From positions 152,558,583 through 152,622,582 of the forward strand of contig NC_071390.1 in assembly GCF_022682495.2 (NCBI RefSeq): a stretch of DNA of 64,000 bases, read 5' to 3'. Source of the DNA: Desmodus rotundus (Eukaryota; Chordata; Mammalia; Chiroptera; Phyllostomidae). A program made the position numbers and the translations under genes. The notes under the pieces are model-generated. The model did no database searches and had not been told where the DNA came from. It was given only the letters and a program-made list of their open reading frames with translations. Positions 39,601-43,586 of this stretch are shown piece after piece (position 1 is the first letter of the stretch; the number at the start of each line of letters is the position of its first letter).

Positions 39601-42600
39601 CGATAATTGTAAGGACCACCACCAGAGGCAGCATCGTAATTTCCTTTTGGAAGGCTTCTACCAAAGGCACCCAGTTCAGGACGACTAGAAACAGGAAATA
39701 CAAGTTGGCGGCTCTGCAAAACAAACACACACAAGGAGGTGTTCACAAATCACACAAACACCTAGAGAAAAAGCGGCAACGCCGGGGGTATCTAAGCGGC
39801 CCGGGATGCTGCGAATGTGGCCCAACACAAAATCATAAACTTACTTAAAACATGAGATTATTTAGTGATTACATGTTGCAATGCATTTAATGTGTGGCCC
39901 AAAGACACCAAAAGTTTGGACACCCCTGCGAGGGTGTTTTCTGATGAGTTCCTATTAGTTGATTTTAGATGCTACGGAATGAAGAACTAGCAAAATCTAA
40001 CAAATTTAAGCGAACAATTTATTATCCCTGTAGACATCCAGCTCAAGGCATACTTTAATAAATAACAGGTATTATTTATTAAATATATAATAGTAAATAT
40101 TTACTATTGTATTTACAGTCTTGAGTGTTAACACATAAAGCATAATAGAAGGTACTATTGTCTTTTTAAAAGTTAAAAAAAAATACCCTTTCCTGTTTAT
40201 TAAACTTTGGGACATTGAAACACAGGCTTAGGAGAGATGATTAGATAGAAAGCATTGTTCTATTCATTTACCTCCCAGCCTACAAAAGTGGAAAAAGAAA
40301 AGAATTTGACATTAAAGCATTGTAAAAATAAATTTTTAAGTAACCCAACTTTCTACCCTTCGGAAGTTAATTTGTATGTCCAAGCGCTACATTCAAATAA
40401 GGTTCAAAGTAAACAGACAAGCCTGAGAGGGTTTTTTTTCCCCTTGAGACCAACCCTTCTATTTCTGCTATTGAAAGCCACTTTCTCAGGAACTTCCGCC
40501 ATTCCTCCATTTACATATGCAAACACTGCTCCAGGCCCTCTCCAGCAAACGCAAGGGGCCCTTTTCCTTAAAAGAAACAAATGGAATCTCAACGCTCCAT
40601 AGTCCCTTGAATTTTCATCACATTTTTTTCCCCATTAATCTATACTCATTTCTCCTTCCTCACCTCCAACTCCTTTTACTCTGAAAATTTCTCCCTTAAC
40701 CCTTTTTGTTACTCTTTTGGCTTAAATTATTTCCTGTGAACTGCACCCAAACCTACAGTGCTGGCCCTGAACTCTTCAAGGTTCAGATTCTCATTCCATC
40801 AAGTGCACTAGATTTCAAAGTCCATAAAAGACAGACACACCCACAGCATTTACTTTCATTGTTTTATTTTAAGTTTATTTATTTTTAGAGAAAGAGGATG
40901 AGAGAGGTAAAAGGAGGGAGAGAAACATCTATGTGAGAGAGAAACATTGATGGGTTGCCTTCCCCATGCACCCTGACTGGAAAGGAACCCAAAGCCCAGG
41001 CATGTGCCCTGACCAGAATCGAACCAGCAACATTTTGCTCTGCGGGATGACACCCGACTAACTAGGCCACACAGGTCAGGGCCACCCATAGCATTTAAAT
41101 CCATTCATTCAGCAAATTAACATTTGTACTTTAAACACATCCACTAGTCAATAAATGCACAGAGAGTAGATGATGAGAATAAATACTGAATGCTGGGAGT
41201 CTCTGTACTGACATTAGCATCTTAAACTCAACATTTACAAAAACAAAATAATCTTCCAGCCAAGCTTCTTTTTTATTTGTCTTGAATTTTTCTGTGAATT
41301 TTCCTGGTCACTTCAGCTCAACAGGGTCACTTCATCTTTTTACTTAATTCCCCCTATCTAATCTGCAGTGTCTGTAATGGACTATCTTCCTTTTCAATCC
41401 CACACTGATCTAAATTCCGGTCTCTGCTACAACTCACCAGGATATGCACCGTAGCTTTCTAAATGCTCTCTCTGCCTTCAGTTGGCCTCTCAGTGTGTGA
41501 GTCAGAAAGGATTACTTCCAAGGCCTCAGGGAAATCTGTGCTGCTGCTTTTCACACACCTGCCTCCACCTGACGTGTGCTCGGCTGACACCTCTGCCCTG
41601 AGTATCTCGCCCACCCTCCACAATTACGTACAAATGCCACTCCCCCTTCTCCTGCTACAGCTACCTTATTATTTCTCTTTCGGAGGCTTCCATCCTACTT
41701 AGCAGCACTTTATATAACACTCATCATGCTATGACTTTTCATAGTTTGTATACACATCTCGTTTCTCTTGCTAAATGGCGAAGTCCACAGAGAAGGAACA
41801 CCATTTAGGCTTGCATTTCCTTCAGTGCCTACATTCATAGGACAGAATCAATACATATATATTAAACTGAATTGTATTGTTTCATGTAAGAACATCTTAC
41901 ATTTGCATTTGTTTCAGAGCTTTATCTCTCCATATTATGAAGTAAGAAAATACTGAAACGGGGCATGGTTTAATGGAAAGATCACGCGAGCAAAAGTGAG
42001 TAAACTCAAGGCTACGGCCCCTTCTCTGCTGCTTATCTCTTGCCTGGGACTGGCTACAGCGCAACATCAAAGCTAGTTCCCTAATCCAGAAGATGAGGGT
42101 AACGATATCTTCTCTGGTCAAGAGAAGGCACCTTACCAATGGTACAGTGCTTTCCCAACTGTAAAATGCTGAGTGGAAGCAGTCATCATTCCACAATGTT
42201 TCCTACCAGAATTGTCCAAGATCCCTTCACAAGTCTTAGCCTTAGGTAACATAAAATGTTACAAAAATGCAAAGTCTTAAACATCATCTAGAATGACAAA
42301 AAAATCTAAGACATTTTTCAAAAAACTACAAGTACCTGTGAAATTGTTCAAATAAATTTCTCGGCACAAAATTCAGAAGTGTGTACTTCGTCGTTCGTAT
42401 TCGGTTATTCACGTAGGTTCCAGAGAACTTTTCATACTCTTCCTTGAAGGGCTGGAGGTGGGGAACAACAACCCGGTGCCTCCCTGCCAGTCTGGGGGTC
42501 TGAGAGGACTTGCACCCGCAGGCAAGCAGCGAGGAATAGTCGTATGGCCTCTCGTCGTCGCCCCGGTTTGCACCGCCCATCAGCCGCTGCCAGTGATACC

Positions 42601-42625
42601 TGGCCCATTGAAGAGGCTCAGTCAT
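556..42625 (-). CDS. ATP10D: ATP10D, P4-ATPase lipid flippase (coding exons 2-17; 3' part outside window)
   Basis: Spliced minus-strand gene. The coding exons visible are 42625-42336, 39713-39519, 31793-31589, 29292-29207, 25648-25542, 25265-25134, 24727-24600, 24479-24227, 19472-19234, 13985-13797, 12049-11440, 10812-10706, 9900-9774, 8194-8010, 3613-3307 and 632-556. They join in frame to 1079 residues without a stop. Motifs seen: DGES in the actuator domain (213-216), PISL in M4 (385-388), DKTGTLT with the phosphorylated Asp438, SPDEAALV (727-734) and KGAD (796-799) in the nucleotide domain, TGDK (920-923) and DGAND (1055-1059). Family knowledge: ATP10D moves glucosylceramide from the outer to the cytosolic leaflet of the plasma membrane and needs the CDC50A/TMEM30A subunit. 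Human ATP10D is about 1426 residues, so roughly the last quarter (M5-M10 and tail) is missing to the left. The N-terminus [12 protein letters not shown] and the A-domain wording fit ATP10D rather than ATP10A or ATP10B. Confidence 0.95.
1000..1190 (+). repeat. L2-like 3' segment
   Basis: CAGCTTAGCTGTCGCTTCTT followed by CCTTCTCATATTCCC and GTGGAAGCTTCTTAAGAGG resembles the terminal part of L2 (cysteine-poor tail and the 'gagctccttgag' line). Diverged. Confidence 0.45.
1730..2350 (+). repeat. L2 LINE remnant including RT-region trace
   Basis: Translating the plus strand at 1790-1880 gives [20 protein letters not shown], which parallels the L2/CR1-clade reverse-transcriptase stretch around the YADD box (Y-A-D-D-S-Q decayed to W-T-Y-D-S-Q). 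Pyrimidine-rich L2 3' sequence follows, ending near the GGCACACTGAAGGCACTCCA motif. Highly diverged and non-functional. Confidence 0.65.
2585..2995 (-). mobile_element. decayed mariner-family DNA transposon (transposase C-terminal half)
   Basis: Read on the minus strand, frames give [18 protein letters not shown], then [20 protein letters not shown] and [19 protein letters not shown] last stretch near SNREYFEGD is in another frame. These are the mariner DD34D transposase order (AHTA, third-Asp region YSPDLAP, FLFP.LK..LKG.RF, YFEGD). At least two frameshifts and loss of the third Asp motif make it dead. I see the terminal repeats at neither end with certainty. Confidence 0.75.
3121..3260. repeat. 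purine-rich tract (pyrimidine-rich on the transcribed-sense strand)
   Basis: The plus strand is almost all G and A (GGAGGGAAAGAAGGAAGAGA). In ATP10D pre-mRNA sense it is a CU-rich tract beginning about 45 bases after the exon 16 donor, with an open stretch of C/U. No gene in it. Confidence 0.7.
3307..3613 (-). CDS. ATP10D: ATP10D exon 16: P domain, residues 952-1054
   Basis: The acceptor is CCTTGTTTCAAG and the donor is GCCATTG|GTGAGT. The exon encodes [20 protein letters not shown], a variable linker, then [40 protein letters not shown] and MTLAIG. RATPLQK is a P-domain signature conserved across P4-ATPases. Confidence 0.95.
4160..4320 (+). repeat. ancient mammalian interspersed repeat fragment
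   Basis: The run from ATTCATTCACTCACTC through ACTCTAGGTGCCGGGAATAT to AATCCCTGCCCTCGTGG follows the common mammalian repeat that reads 'tgtgccaggcactgttctaggcactggggatac'. The family name is not certain (L2/L3/CR1 type). Confidence 0.55.
5620..5770 (+). repeat. MIR SINE fragment
   Basis: GGTGCTTGGGCAAATCATCG, then GGAGACTCAGGCTATAAAA and CAAGTGAGATCATGTATG follow the MIR body and 3' region in order. Diverged ancient copy. Confidence 0.6.
6640..6780 (-). repeat. MIR SINE fragment
   Basis: The plus strand carries the reverse MIR order: ACAACCACCTTACGATATAG, GGTAAGGAAAAAGGCTCAGG, AAGGTCACGTACCTGGCC and TGAACCTGAGTC. An ancient copy. Confidence 0.65.
7744..7768. repeat. (ATAC)n microsatellite
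   Basis: About six ATAC units in a row (ATACATACATACATACATAC). Confidence 0.9.
8010..8194 (-). CDS. ATP10D: ATP10D exon 15: P domain with TGDK, residues 890-951
   Basis: The acceptor is GCACCTTCAG and the donor is AGTAAA|GTAGGT. The exon encodes [20 protein letters not shown] then [20 protein letters not shown]. IEDxLQ and TGDK (920-923) are P-domain signatures that coordinate the phosphoryl group. GTAAAG, six bases earlier, is an alternative donor that would remove two residues and keep the frame. Confidence 0.95.
9027..9170 (+). mobile_element. MER20-like hAT-Charlie MITE, 3' end decayed
   Basis: Begins with the hAT-type end CAGTGCTTCTCAACCTTGGC, followed by TTAGAATTACTTGGGGAGCT and TCAATTGAATTAGGATT, and later ATTTTTAAACGTTCTCCAG, in MER20 order. 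The terminal copy of the inverted end is lost. Confidence 0.7.
9280..9475 (+). repeat. MIR SINE
   Basis: GGCCCTGGAGCCAGGCAGAC, ATGTGACTTTGAACAAGTCA, TGTGCCCCCAGTTTCTTC and the A-rich body follow the MIR consensus order. Confidence 0.7.
9774..9900 (-). CDS. ATP10D: ATP10D exon 14: residues 848-890
   Basis: The acceptor is CCCCCATAG and the donor is TTACTTG|GTAGGT. It encodes [20 protein letters not shown], then [20 protein letters not shown] and LLG. This is the helical segment before the P domain. It was found from splice sites and phase because the frame closes soon on both sides. Confidence 0.93.
9901..10705. other. ATP10D intron 13
   Basis: 805 bases. I see no repeat family or gene that I can name; an L2-like pyrimidine-rich piece may lie at about 9960-10080. 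Confidence 0.5.
10706..10812 (-). CDS. ATP10D: ATP10D exon 13: residues 812-847
   Basis: The acceptor is AATTATTTCAG and the donor is GCAAAGAAG|GTGAGG. The exon encodes [20 protein letters not shown] and [16 protein letters not shown]. The [10 protein letters not shown] strand is the conserved hinge part leading out of the nucleotide domain in P4-ATPases. Confidence 0.94.
10813..11439. other. ATP10D intron 12
   Basis: Holds a minus-oriented MIR at about 11090-11255; the remainder is unremarkable. Confidence 0.55.
11090..11255 (-). repeat. MIR SINE
   Basis: Plus-strand order is TTGTTAGGCGCTGGGCAGAG, ATATGACATTGAATCTCCG, AATCCCCATTTACTGAAGAC, AGGTAACTTTATCAAGGTAC and AGATTTGGACCCGGGT, the reverse complement of MIR. 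Confidence 0.7.
11440..12049 (-). CDS. ATP10D: ATP10D exon 12: nucleotide-binding domain core, residues 609-812
   Basis: Largest exon (610 nt), with acceptor CTTTCCTAG and donor CCCCAG|GTGGGT. It contains a variable serine-rich part ([30 protein letters not shown]), then [38 protein letters not shown] and [23 protein letters not shown] and KGAD are ATP-binding signatures. It is GC- and CpG-rich compared with the flanking introns, as expected of coding sequence under codon constraint. Confidence 0.95.
13467..13531. repeat. near-perfect inverted repeat, 28/29-bp arms, 8-nt loop
   Basis: The left arm 13467-13494 begins AGACTTGCTT and ends TACCCTCCTG. The right arm 13503-13531 reads CAGGAGGGGTAGCTGGTGAA then AGCAAGTCT. 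Paired, they differ by one mismatch and one extra base. As RNA this folds into a stem of about 28 bp with a short loop on either strand. It lies in intron 11 of ATP10D. Confidence 0.85.
13545..13720 (+). repeat. MIR SINE 3' half
   Basis: GGGGTTGTTGGGAGGATTAA, ATCACTTAGAACATTGTAGG and GCTATTAGCTGCTGTTATTA follow the MIR 3' region. Confidence 0.65.
13797..13985 (-). CDS. ATP10D: ATP10D exon 11: nucleotide-binding domain, residues 546-608
   Basis: The acceptor is GGATCTCCAG and the donor is CAAAAG|GTAAGG. The exon encodes [20 protein letters not shown], then [20 protein letters not shown]. [11 protein letters not shown] is conserved across P4-ATPases (helix preceding the ATP site). Both ends are phase 0 (189 nt). 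Confidence 0.94.
15020..15170 (+). repeat. MIR SINE fragment
   Basis: ACATGGGTTTGGGCTCAGGC, then a decayed central part, AATAATGGTCAAAATAACGC and CTGCCTCACAAGCATGGCTG follow MIR order. Confidence 0.5.
15262..15719 (-). mobile_element. 5'-inverted (twin-primed) L1 insertion
   Basis: The left part, 15262 to about 15567, is L1 3' sequence in antisense (T-rich start, TATGAGTCTGTCTCTATTTT, GCATATGAGTGGAATCATAT, ACTGGCTTATTTC). The right part, about 15568-15719, is L1 in sense (CCAAGTGTCCATCAGATAAG, ACACTACTTGGCCATAAAA, GCATGGATGGACCTGGAGAA, CATTATGCTAAGTGAAG). The two halves are neighbours in L1 and point away from each other. This is the structure made by twin priming, with the element reading toward the minus strand. 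Confidence 0.8.
16773..16814. repeat. hairpin with two AP-1 motifs
   Basis: Arms of 17 bases (16773-16789 CTCTGTAAAATGAGTCA and 16798-16814 TGACTCATTTTGCAGAG) pair with one mismatch around the 8-base loop GTCCCTGG. Each arm holds a TGAGTCA/TGACTCA AP-1 consensus, so two sites face each other ten bases apart. Confidence 0.85.
17750..18360 (+). repeat. L2 LINE 3' region
   Basis: Order seen: CATGTTCTTCCATCCTGTGG, GCCAAGTCAACTTTTATC-type line, CAGCCTTTCTTGACCCCTCC, TTTATTCACATGTCTGCCTC and ACTGGAGGATAGATGTGTG. This follows the L2 3' end ('ccttccctgacc' through 'gactgtgagctccttgag'). Confidence 0.7.
18370..18720. repeat. diverged ancient repeat (L2/MIR-associated type)
   Basis: CCTGGCTTTCAGGGAACTCA, then GGAAGGTTTGCTGAGAAGGT, ACAGCCATCCAGGCAGAATG and GGAATGAAAACCTTTAGAGG match the widespread mammalian repeat wording around 'gcattccaggcagagggaac'. 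I cannot name the family surely. Confidence 0.45.
18922..18950. repeat. short CpG-containing inverted repeat
   Basis: GTCCGTACA (18922-18930) and TGTACGGAC (18942-18950) are perfect inverted copies around 11 bases. The surrounding 18890-18970 has more CpG than nearby intron. Confidence 0.75.
19234..19472 (-). CDS. ATP10D: ATP10D exon 10: nucleotide-binding domain insert, residues 466-545
   Basis: The acceptor is CTACCCCTCAG and the donor is CCCATT|GTAAGT. The exon encodes [20 protein letters not shown], a Ser/Gly-rich linker ([20 protein letters not shown]) and [10 protein letters not shown]. The segment is low-complexity and acidic-to-serine rich, typical of the variable part of the ATP10 nucleotide domain. 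It reads in frame for all 239 nt. Confidence 0.93.
19540..20240 (+). repeat. L2 LINE, RT-coding region remnant
   Basis: Frames on the plus strand give [20 protein letters not shown], which parallels the L2 RT segment before the LLDLSAAFDTVDH box, then TATTTACAGTGGCTGTTCCA and the 'FKYHL' stretch further on. Many frameshifts; clearly dead. Confidence 0.65.
20290..20600 (+). repeat. L2 LINE 3' end
   Basis: CAGTATTTACTATCAATCCT, TCTTATTTGCTTATATTTTT and AAAGATACTCAATAAACACG followed by TGTTGAATTAG match the L2 terminal region. Confidence 0.65.
20700..21500 (+). repeat. L2 LINE 3' region (long)
   Basis: Seen in order: AACTCAGGATGGCCTGACCT, ACTGGCCTTTCTTTTACTTT, AGAGAGGCCTTGCCCAGGC, GAGAGCAGGGGCCTTGTCTG and GTCATTATGTCCAGTGTCTG. 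This is the long pyrimidine-rich L2 tail. Confidence 0.65.
22220..22480 (+). repeat. old L1 fragment (sense)
   Basis: GACGTTCACTGCAGCATTGC, TAAGGGGCCATTACATAAAC and GCAGTAGAGTGACCATTAGG follow the old L1M ORF2/3'UTR line 'ttcactgcagcattgtttataat... ggaatactatgcagc'. Diverged. Confidence 0.55.
22500..22876 (+). repeat. MLT1-type solo LTR (ERVL-MaLR)
   Basis: CTGCTACTGGCCTTGAAGAA, ATCATAACCTCAAGACTCAG, TGACCCACAGAAGCCATGAG, TGTTTTAAACCATTAAATTT and the end GCAATAGAAAACTAATACAA follow an MLT1 LTR. Solo, with no internal retroviral gene nearby. Confidence 0.75.
23080..23760 (+). repeat. old L1 3' end (sense)
   Basis: AATGACCAGTAAACATAAAA, later CATGTTCTAACTCACAAAAG, AACTATTAATGGTGGTTAAC and CATATTACTTTTATAAATAA match the old L1M tail in order. 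No intact frame. Confidence 0.55.
24227..24479 (-). CDS. ATP10D: ATP10D exon 9: M4 and phosphorylation site, residues 382-466
   Basis: The acceptor is GTTCTTTTCAG and the donor is GAAAATG|GTGAGC. It encodes [18 protein letters not shown] (M4 with the P4 PISL motif), then [19 protein letters not shown] and [18 protein letters not shown]. Asp438 of DKTGTLT is the residue phosphorylated from ATP. Everything needed for catalysis at this site is unchanged. Confidence 0.96.
24600..24727 (-). CDS. ATP10D: ATP10D exon 8: exoplasmic loop and start of M4, residues 339-381
   Basis: The acceptor is TTTCTGAAAG and the donor is CTGCAG|GTAATT. The exon encodes [20 protein letters not shown] then [16 protein letters not shown]. 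The loop between M3 and M4 is the most changed part compared with the human sequence I remember, whereas the membrane part is conserved. The intron to exon 9 is only 120 bp. Confidence 0.94.
24728..25133. other. ATP10D intron 7
   Basis: 406 bases without a repeat or gene I can name. The neighbouring introns 8 (24480-24599, 120 bp) and 6 (25266-25541, 276 bp) are also short, so exons 6-9 form a compact block. Confidence 0.7.
25134..25265 (-). CDS. ATP10D: ATP10D exon 7: stalk and M3, residues 295-339
   Basis: The acceptor is CTTACGTAG and the donor is GCACTGG|GTAGGT. The exon encodes [20 protein letters not shown] followed by the hydrophobic M3 stretch [17 protein letters not shown] second GT four bases downstream (GTAG|GTAAAA) would shift the frame; the first is chosen because the next exon supplies GT to complete Gly339. 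Confidence 0.93.
25542..25648 (-). CDS. ATP10D: ATP10D exon 6: actuator domain end, residues 259-295
   Basis: The acceptor is TTTCTTACAG and the donor is TATGCAG|GTTGG. The exon encodes [20 protein letters not shown] and [27 protein letters not shown] is a P4-ATPase signature at the end of the actuator domain. The donor GTTGGT is weaker than consensus but phase and protein continuity support it. Confidence 0.94.
25649..29206. other. ATP10D intron 5
   Basis: Contains a MER1-type DNA transposon (26765-26953). 28200-28760 shows phrases of the widespread L2-linked repeat (CATAAAGGGCCTTGGGACTA). The rest (25660-26750, 26970-28190, 28770-29200) shows nothing I can name. Confidence 0.5.
26765..26953 (+). 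mobile_element. MER1-type hAT MITE with target duplication
   Basis: Starts CAGGGGTCCCCCACCTCCAG and ends AAAAGGTTGGGGACCATTG, which are inverted ends of MER1 (hAT-Charlie). Internal phrases TTAGGGACCAGGCTGCACAG and AACTGTCTTCCACAAACTAG agree. It is flanked by TATTAGAG (26757-26764) and TATTAGAT (26954-26961), an 8-bp target duplication with one change, as hAT elements make. No transposase. Confidence 0.85.
29207..29292 (-). CDS. ATP10D: ATP10D exon 5: actuator domain, residues 231-259
   Basis: Short 86-nt exon with acceptor TATTTTTAG and donor TTCCT|GTGAGT. It encodes [20 protein letters not shown] then DLNRFRGFL, the conserved CESPNNDL segment of the P4 actuator domain. It is too short to show as a long open frame and was placed by its splice signals and by continuity of phase with the neighbouring exons. 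Confidence 0.93.
30560..30665 (+). repeat. L1 3' end with A-rich tail
   Basis: A G-rich stretch (GGCTGGGGTGGGGTGGAGGG) is followed by GCAGACAATTGTAACTGAAT and AAAAATAAATAAATAAA. This is the terminal block of a Laurasiatherian-type L1. Confidence 0.7.
30770..30960 (-). repeat. MIR SINE
   Basis: The plus strand reads CACTTCAGCTGAGTCTCACA, CATTTCCATTTGAAGATACA, GAAACTGAAGCATAAAGTG and AAAGTCACACAGTAATTAAA, the reverse MIR order. Confidence 0.7.
31205..31400 (-). repeat. L1 3'UTR fragment (antisense on +)
   Basis: AAACTGATTGGGGTGACATT, TCAAGTGTACAATTCTATGA, TACATCATCTGTACATCTCA and TGTGTCCACCACCCAACATC match the L1 3'UTR of Laurasiatherian mammals in antisense. It begins with a T run (the reversed A tail) and sits 190 bases 3' of exon 4 in the gene direction. 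Confidence 0.75.
31589..31793 (-). CDS. ATP10D: ATP10D exon 4: actuator domain with DGES, residues 162-230
   Basis: The acceptor is CAATTTTAG and the donor is GAGCAG|GTAGAT. The exon includes [40 protein letters not shown] and [16 protein letters not shown] at 213-216 is the actuator loop whose Glu drives dephosphorylation. Cys227 stands where I recall Tyr in human ATP10D (VRGC versus VRGY); a single substitution outside the catalytic loop. The exon ends in phase 0. Confidence 0.95.
32279..32502 (+). mobile_element. VES SINE (bat tRNA-derived)
   Basis: Head GCCCTGACCAGCAAGGCTCC, then CTGGTTGGGCGTTGTCCCGC, body GAGAGGCAGCCAATGGATGT, TTTCTCTCTCACGTCAATTT, a CT-rich run and the A-rich end AAAATAAACAAAATCTTTAA. 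Flanks resemble each other (AAAAAATCACACA and AAAAACACATCA), a plausible target duplication. Confidence 0.85.
33390..34520 (-). repeat. long L2 LINE remnant
   Basis: On the plus strand the phrases AAAATGGGGAGTCACTAAAG, GATCAAGGAAGACACTAAGG and GTTTTGTAAGATGGACGGAT run in the order of antisense L2 ('gggaagccactgaaggg' to 'ggatgactcctaggttt'). Badly decayed; the element reads toward minus like ATP10D. Confidence 0.55.
34840..35000 (-). repeat. MIR SINE
   Basis: ATGGCTCTATTTCACAAGTG, GGTGAAGTAACCTGCTTAAG and GGCACAGAGCTCCTAAATGG are MIR in reverse order. Confidence 0.6.
36230..36395 (-). repeat. MIR SINE
   Basis: GGACAGGCATTATGCCTACT, ACATAACTTGCCCAAGGCTA and CACAGCTGCTGAGTGAGAAA are MIR in reverse order. 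Confidence 0.65.
37250..37459 (-). mobile_element. VES SINE
   Basis: The plus strand begins with the reversed tail GGTTTTATTTATTTATTTTT, then GAGAAAGGGGAAGGGAGGGA, ACCCAGGCATGTGCCCTGAT, GGAAATTGAACTGGCGACCC and ends CACTGAGCTACACCAGCCGG. Box B (GGTTCGA-type, here TTGAACTGGC reversed) is recognisable. Little decayed, hence fairly young. Confidence 0.9.
37680..38134 (+). repeat. MLT2-type solo LTR (ERVL)
   Basis: Begins TGTGAGGGCGAATTTTAGGT and runs through GTCAGAGTGTTTCTGGAAGA, GGGCCTGAAGAGCAAAAAGG-like wording, ATAATAAATCTCATTCCTAT and TTGGTTCTGTGTCTCTGGAG to CCAACTAATACA. This follows an MLT2 LTR of the ERVL class. No internal viral region is seen, so it is a solo LTR. Confidence 0.8.
39519..39713 (-). 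CDS. ATP10D: ATP10D exon 3: M1-M2, residues 97-162
   Basis: The acceptor is GTTTTGCAG and the donor is ACAGTAG|GTGAGT. The exon encodes [16 protein letters not shown] (M1), then [19 protein letters not shown] (M2), followed by the cytosolic linker [14 protein letters not shown]. In P4-ATPases M1-M2 form part of the lipid groove and carry the actuator domain. The phase is 2 in and 2 out (195 nt). Confidence 0.95.
39796..39929 (-). mobile_element. hAT-like DNA transposon remnant
   Basis: Read on the minus strand it starts CAGGGGTGTCCAAACTTTTG, followed by TTTGGGCCACACATTAAATG, CATGTTTTAAGTAAGTTTAT and TTGTGTTGGGCCACATTCGC. This is a known mammalian repeat wording with a hAT-style CAGGGGTGTCC end. 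The family name is uncertain. Confidence 0.55.
40853..41082 (-). mobile_element. VES SINE with 15-bp target duplication
   Basis: The plus strand starts in the reversed A tail (AAGTTTATTTATTTTTAGAG), passes GAGAGAAACATCTATGTGAG, CAGGCATGTGCCCTGACCAG, AATCGAACCAGCAACATTTT and ends CCACACAGGTCAGGGC. Flanks are CACCCACAGCATTTA (40838-40852) and CACCCATAGCATTTA (41083-41097): 15 bp with one difference, so the insertion borders are secure. Confidence 0.93.
41330..41870 (+). repeat. L2 LINE 3' region
   Basis: TGGACTATCTTCCTTTTCAA, GTCTCTGCTACAACTCACCA, ATTACGTACAAATGCCACTC, TTATTATTTCTCTTTCGGAG and AAATGGCGAAGTCCACAGAG keep the L2 tail order. Confidence 0.55.
41950..42190 (+). repeat. MIR SINE
   Basis: GGGCATGGTTTAATGGAAAG, GGGACTGGCTACAGCGCAAC-type decayed core, CCAGAAGATGAGGGTAACGA and GGTACAGTGCTTTCCCAACT follow MIR order. 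Confidence 0.55.
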
Positions 42626-42662
42626 GTCCAAAATGCAGGGAGATCCAGGCTGTGTAGGTGAT
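42336..42662 (-). CDS. ATP10D: ATP10D exon 2: 5'UTR end, start codon, residues 1-97
   Basis: The acceptor is TTTCACCAG (CT on + at 42663-42664) and the donor is CACAG|GTACTT (AC on + at 42334-42335). Thirty-seven untranslated bases precede the ATG at 42625-42623, which gives [12 protein letters not shown]. The frame stays open two codons further through a TTG, but the ATG matches the known family start and has G at -3. The exon encodes the cytosolic N-terminus and the P4 pre-M1 signature [12 protein letters not shown]. It ends inside the Arg97 codon. Confidence 0.95.
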
Positions 42663-42959
42663 CTGGTGAAACAAACAAAAACCCACTAAAATAGTCCTCT
42701 TATGCTTCTGGAAAATCTTGAAGAAGAGTAAGGTTAGTAAAATTAAAAACTTTTTTCTATAGCAAATAAATATATGGCCCAATGGTTCAAGGTATAAATG
42801 GGAATGTAAAACTAGTATTTGGAACTCTATGTTAATCAAAAATTTTTATTAAGTAAAGGAGACTCCTTCTGCCTCCTGGGGTAATCTTCCGATCATCTAA
42901 GTAACAAGAGACAGCACCGAAAATGCCACGCCATAACTTGATGCAAATAATTTGGGCCA

Positions 42960-43110
42960 AATGTACACAAGTCCCTTAAATGATCTGATCATCAGTTTTC
43001 TCCTCTTTGAAATGGAATGCCAGACGTGACAGAAATTGTTGTGAGGATTAAAGGAACACCATGTAAGTCACCCGCCATAAAGCCGGACACAGAGTAAGAA
43101 GTCACTAAAA
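42960..43110 (+). repeat. MIR SINE 3' half
   Basis: CATCAGTTTTCTCCTCTTTG, GAAATTGTTGTGAGGATTAA and GCCGGACACAGAGTAAGAAG follow the MIR 3' part. Confidence 0.65.
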
Positions 43111-43517
43111 CACTTTCTATGGAGATTACAAAAATAGTCACAAATTCTTTCCATCCCTATATGCATGTCCCTTCACCATCAAGCCAGAGTCTCCCTTATT
43201 TCAGCAAGTTACTCAGGGTTGTTTACTATAAAACAAAATCTAACTCATACAATCTCTTCCTTATTTACAAGTTTTTCTCATATGGTTAGTGAGTAGGTAA
43301 GGTTGATTCAAATCAAATATTTCTAACTCAACAGTTTCTGCTTTGAAATGTTCACATGCATCATTTATCTTTACACCCAGAGTAGCTGGCACTTAGTAGA
43401 TGCTGAATAAAGTTCCCCTGATAGCTAATGAGCATGTCAGCAAAGGAGCAAACGTGTGGGTCAAGGTCTGGAGGCCTTGGTTCTACCCTTGTGTTATCAA
43501 TGAATGTACTTATCATC

Positions 43518-43550
43518 TTAGATTGGAGCTCTTTAAGAGCTCCAATCTAA
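43518..43550. repeat. perfect palindrome, 16-bp arms, 1-nt centre
   Basis: TTAGATTGGAGCTCTT (43518-43533), a single T, and AAGAGCTCCAATCTAA (43535-43550) are exact inverted copies. There is no mismatch in 16 pairs. Seven bases further starts a second inverted repeat. Confidence 0.95.
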
Positions 43551-43556
43551 ATAAAT

Positions 43557-43586
43557 AGATTTTTATTAGTAAATAAATAAAAATCT
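43557..43586. repeat. second inverted repeat, 11-bp arms
   Basis: AGATTTTTATT (43557-43567) and AATAAAAATCT (43576-43586) pair exactly around 8 bases. It lies next to the 33-base palindrome and together they make two adjacent stem-loops. Confidence 0.9.

Larger units (their letters stand above)
39714..42335. other. ATP10D intron 2
   Basis: Contains a hAT-like fragment (39796-39929), a VES SINE (40853-41082), L2 (41330-41870) and MIR (41950-42190). 39940-40840 and 41105-41330 show nothing I can name. Confidence 0.6.

Noticed and set aside
556..42625. Assignment to ATP10B or ATP10A
   Set aside because: The N-terminus, the actuator-domain wording ([20 protein letters not shown]) and the variable nucleotide-domain insert agree with ATP10D as I remember it. 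ATP10B and ATP10A have different N-termini and inserts.
42626..42631. Earlier start two codons upstream of the ATG
   Set aside because: That codon is TTG. The ATG at 42625 matches the family start (MTE..QWARYHW).
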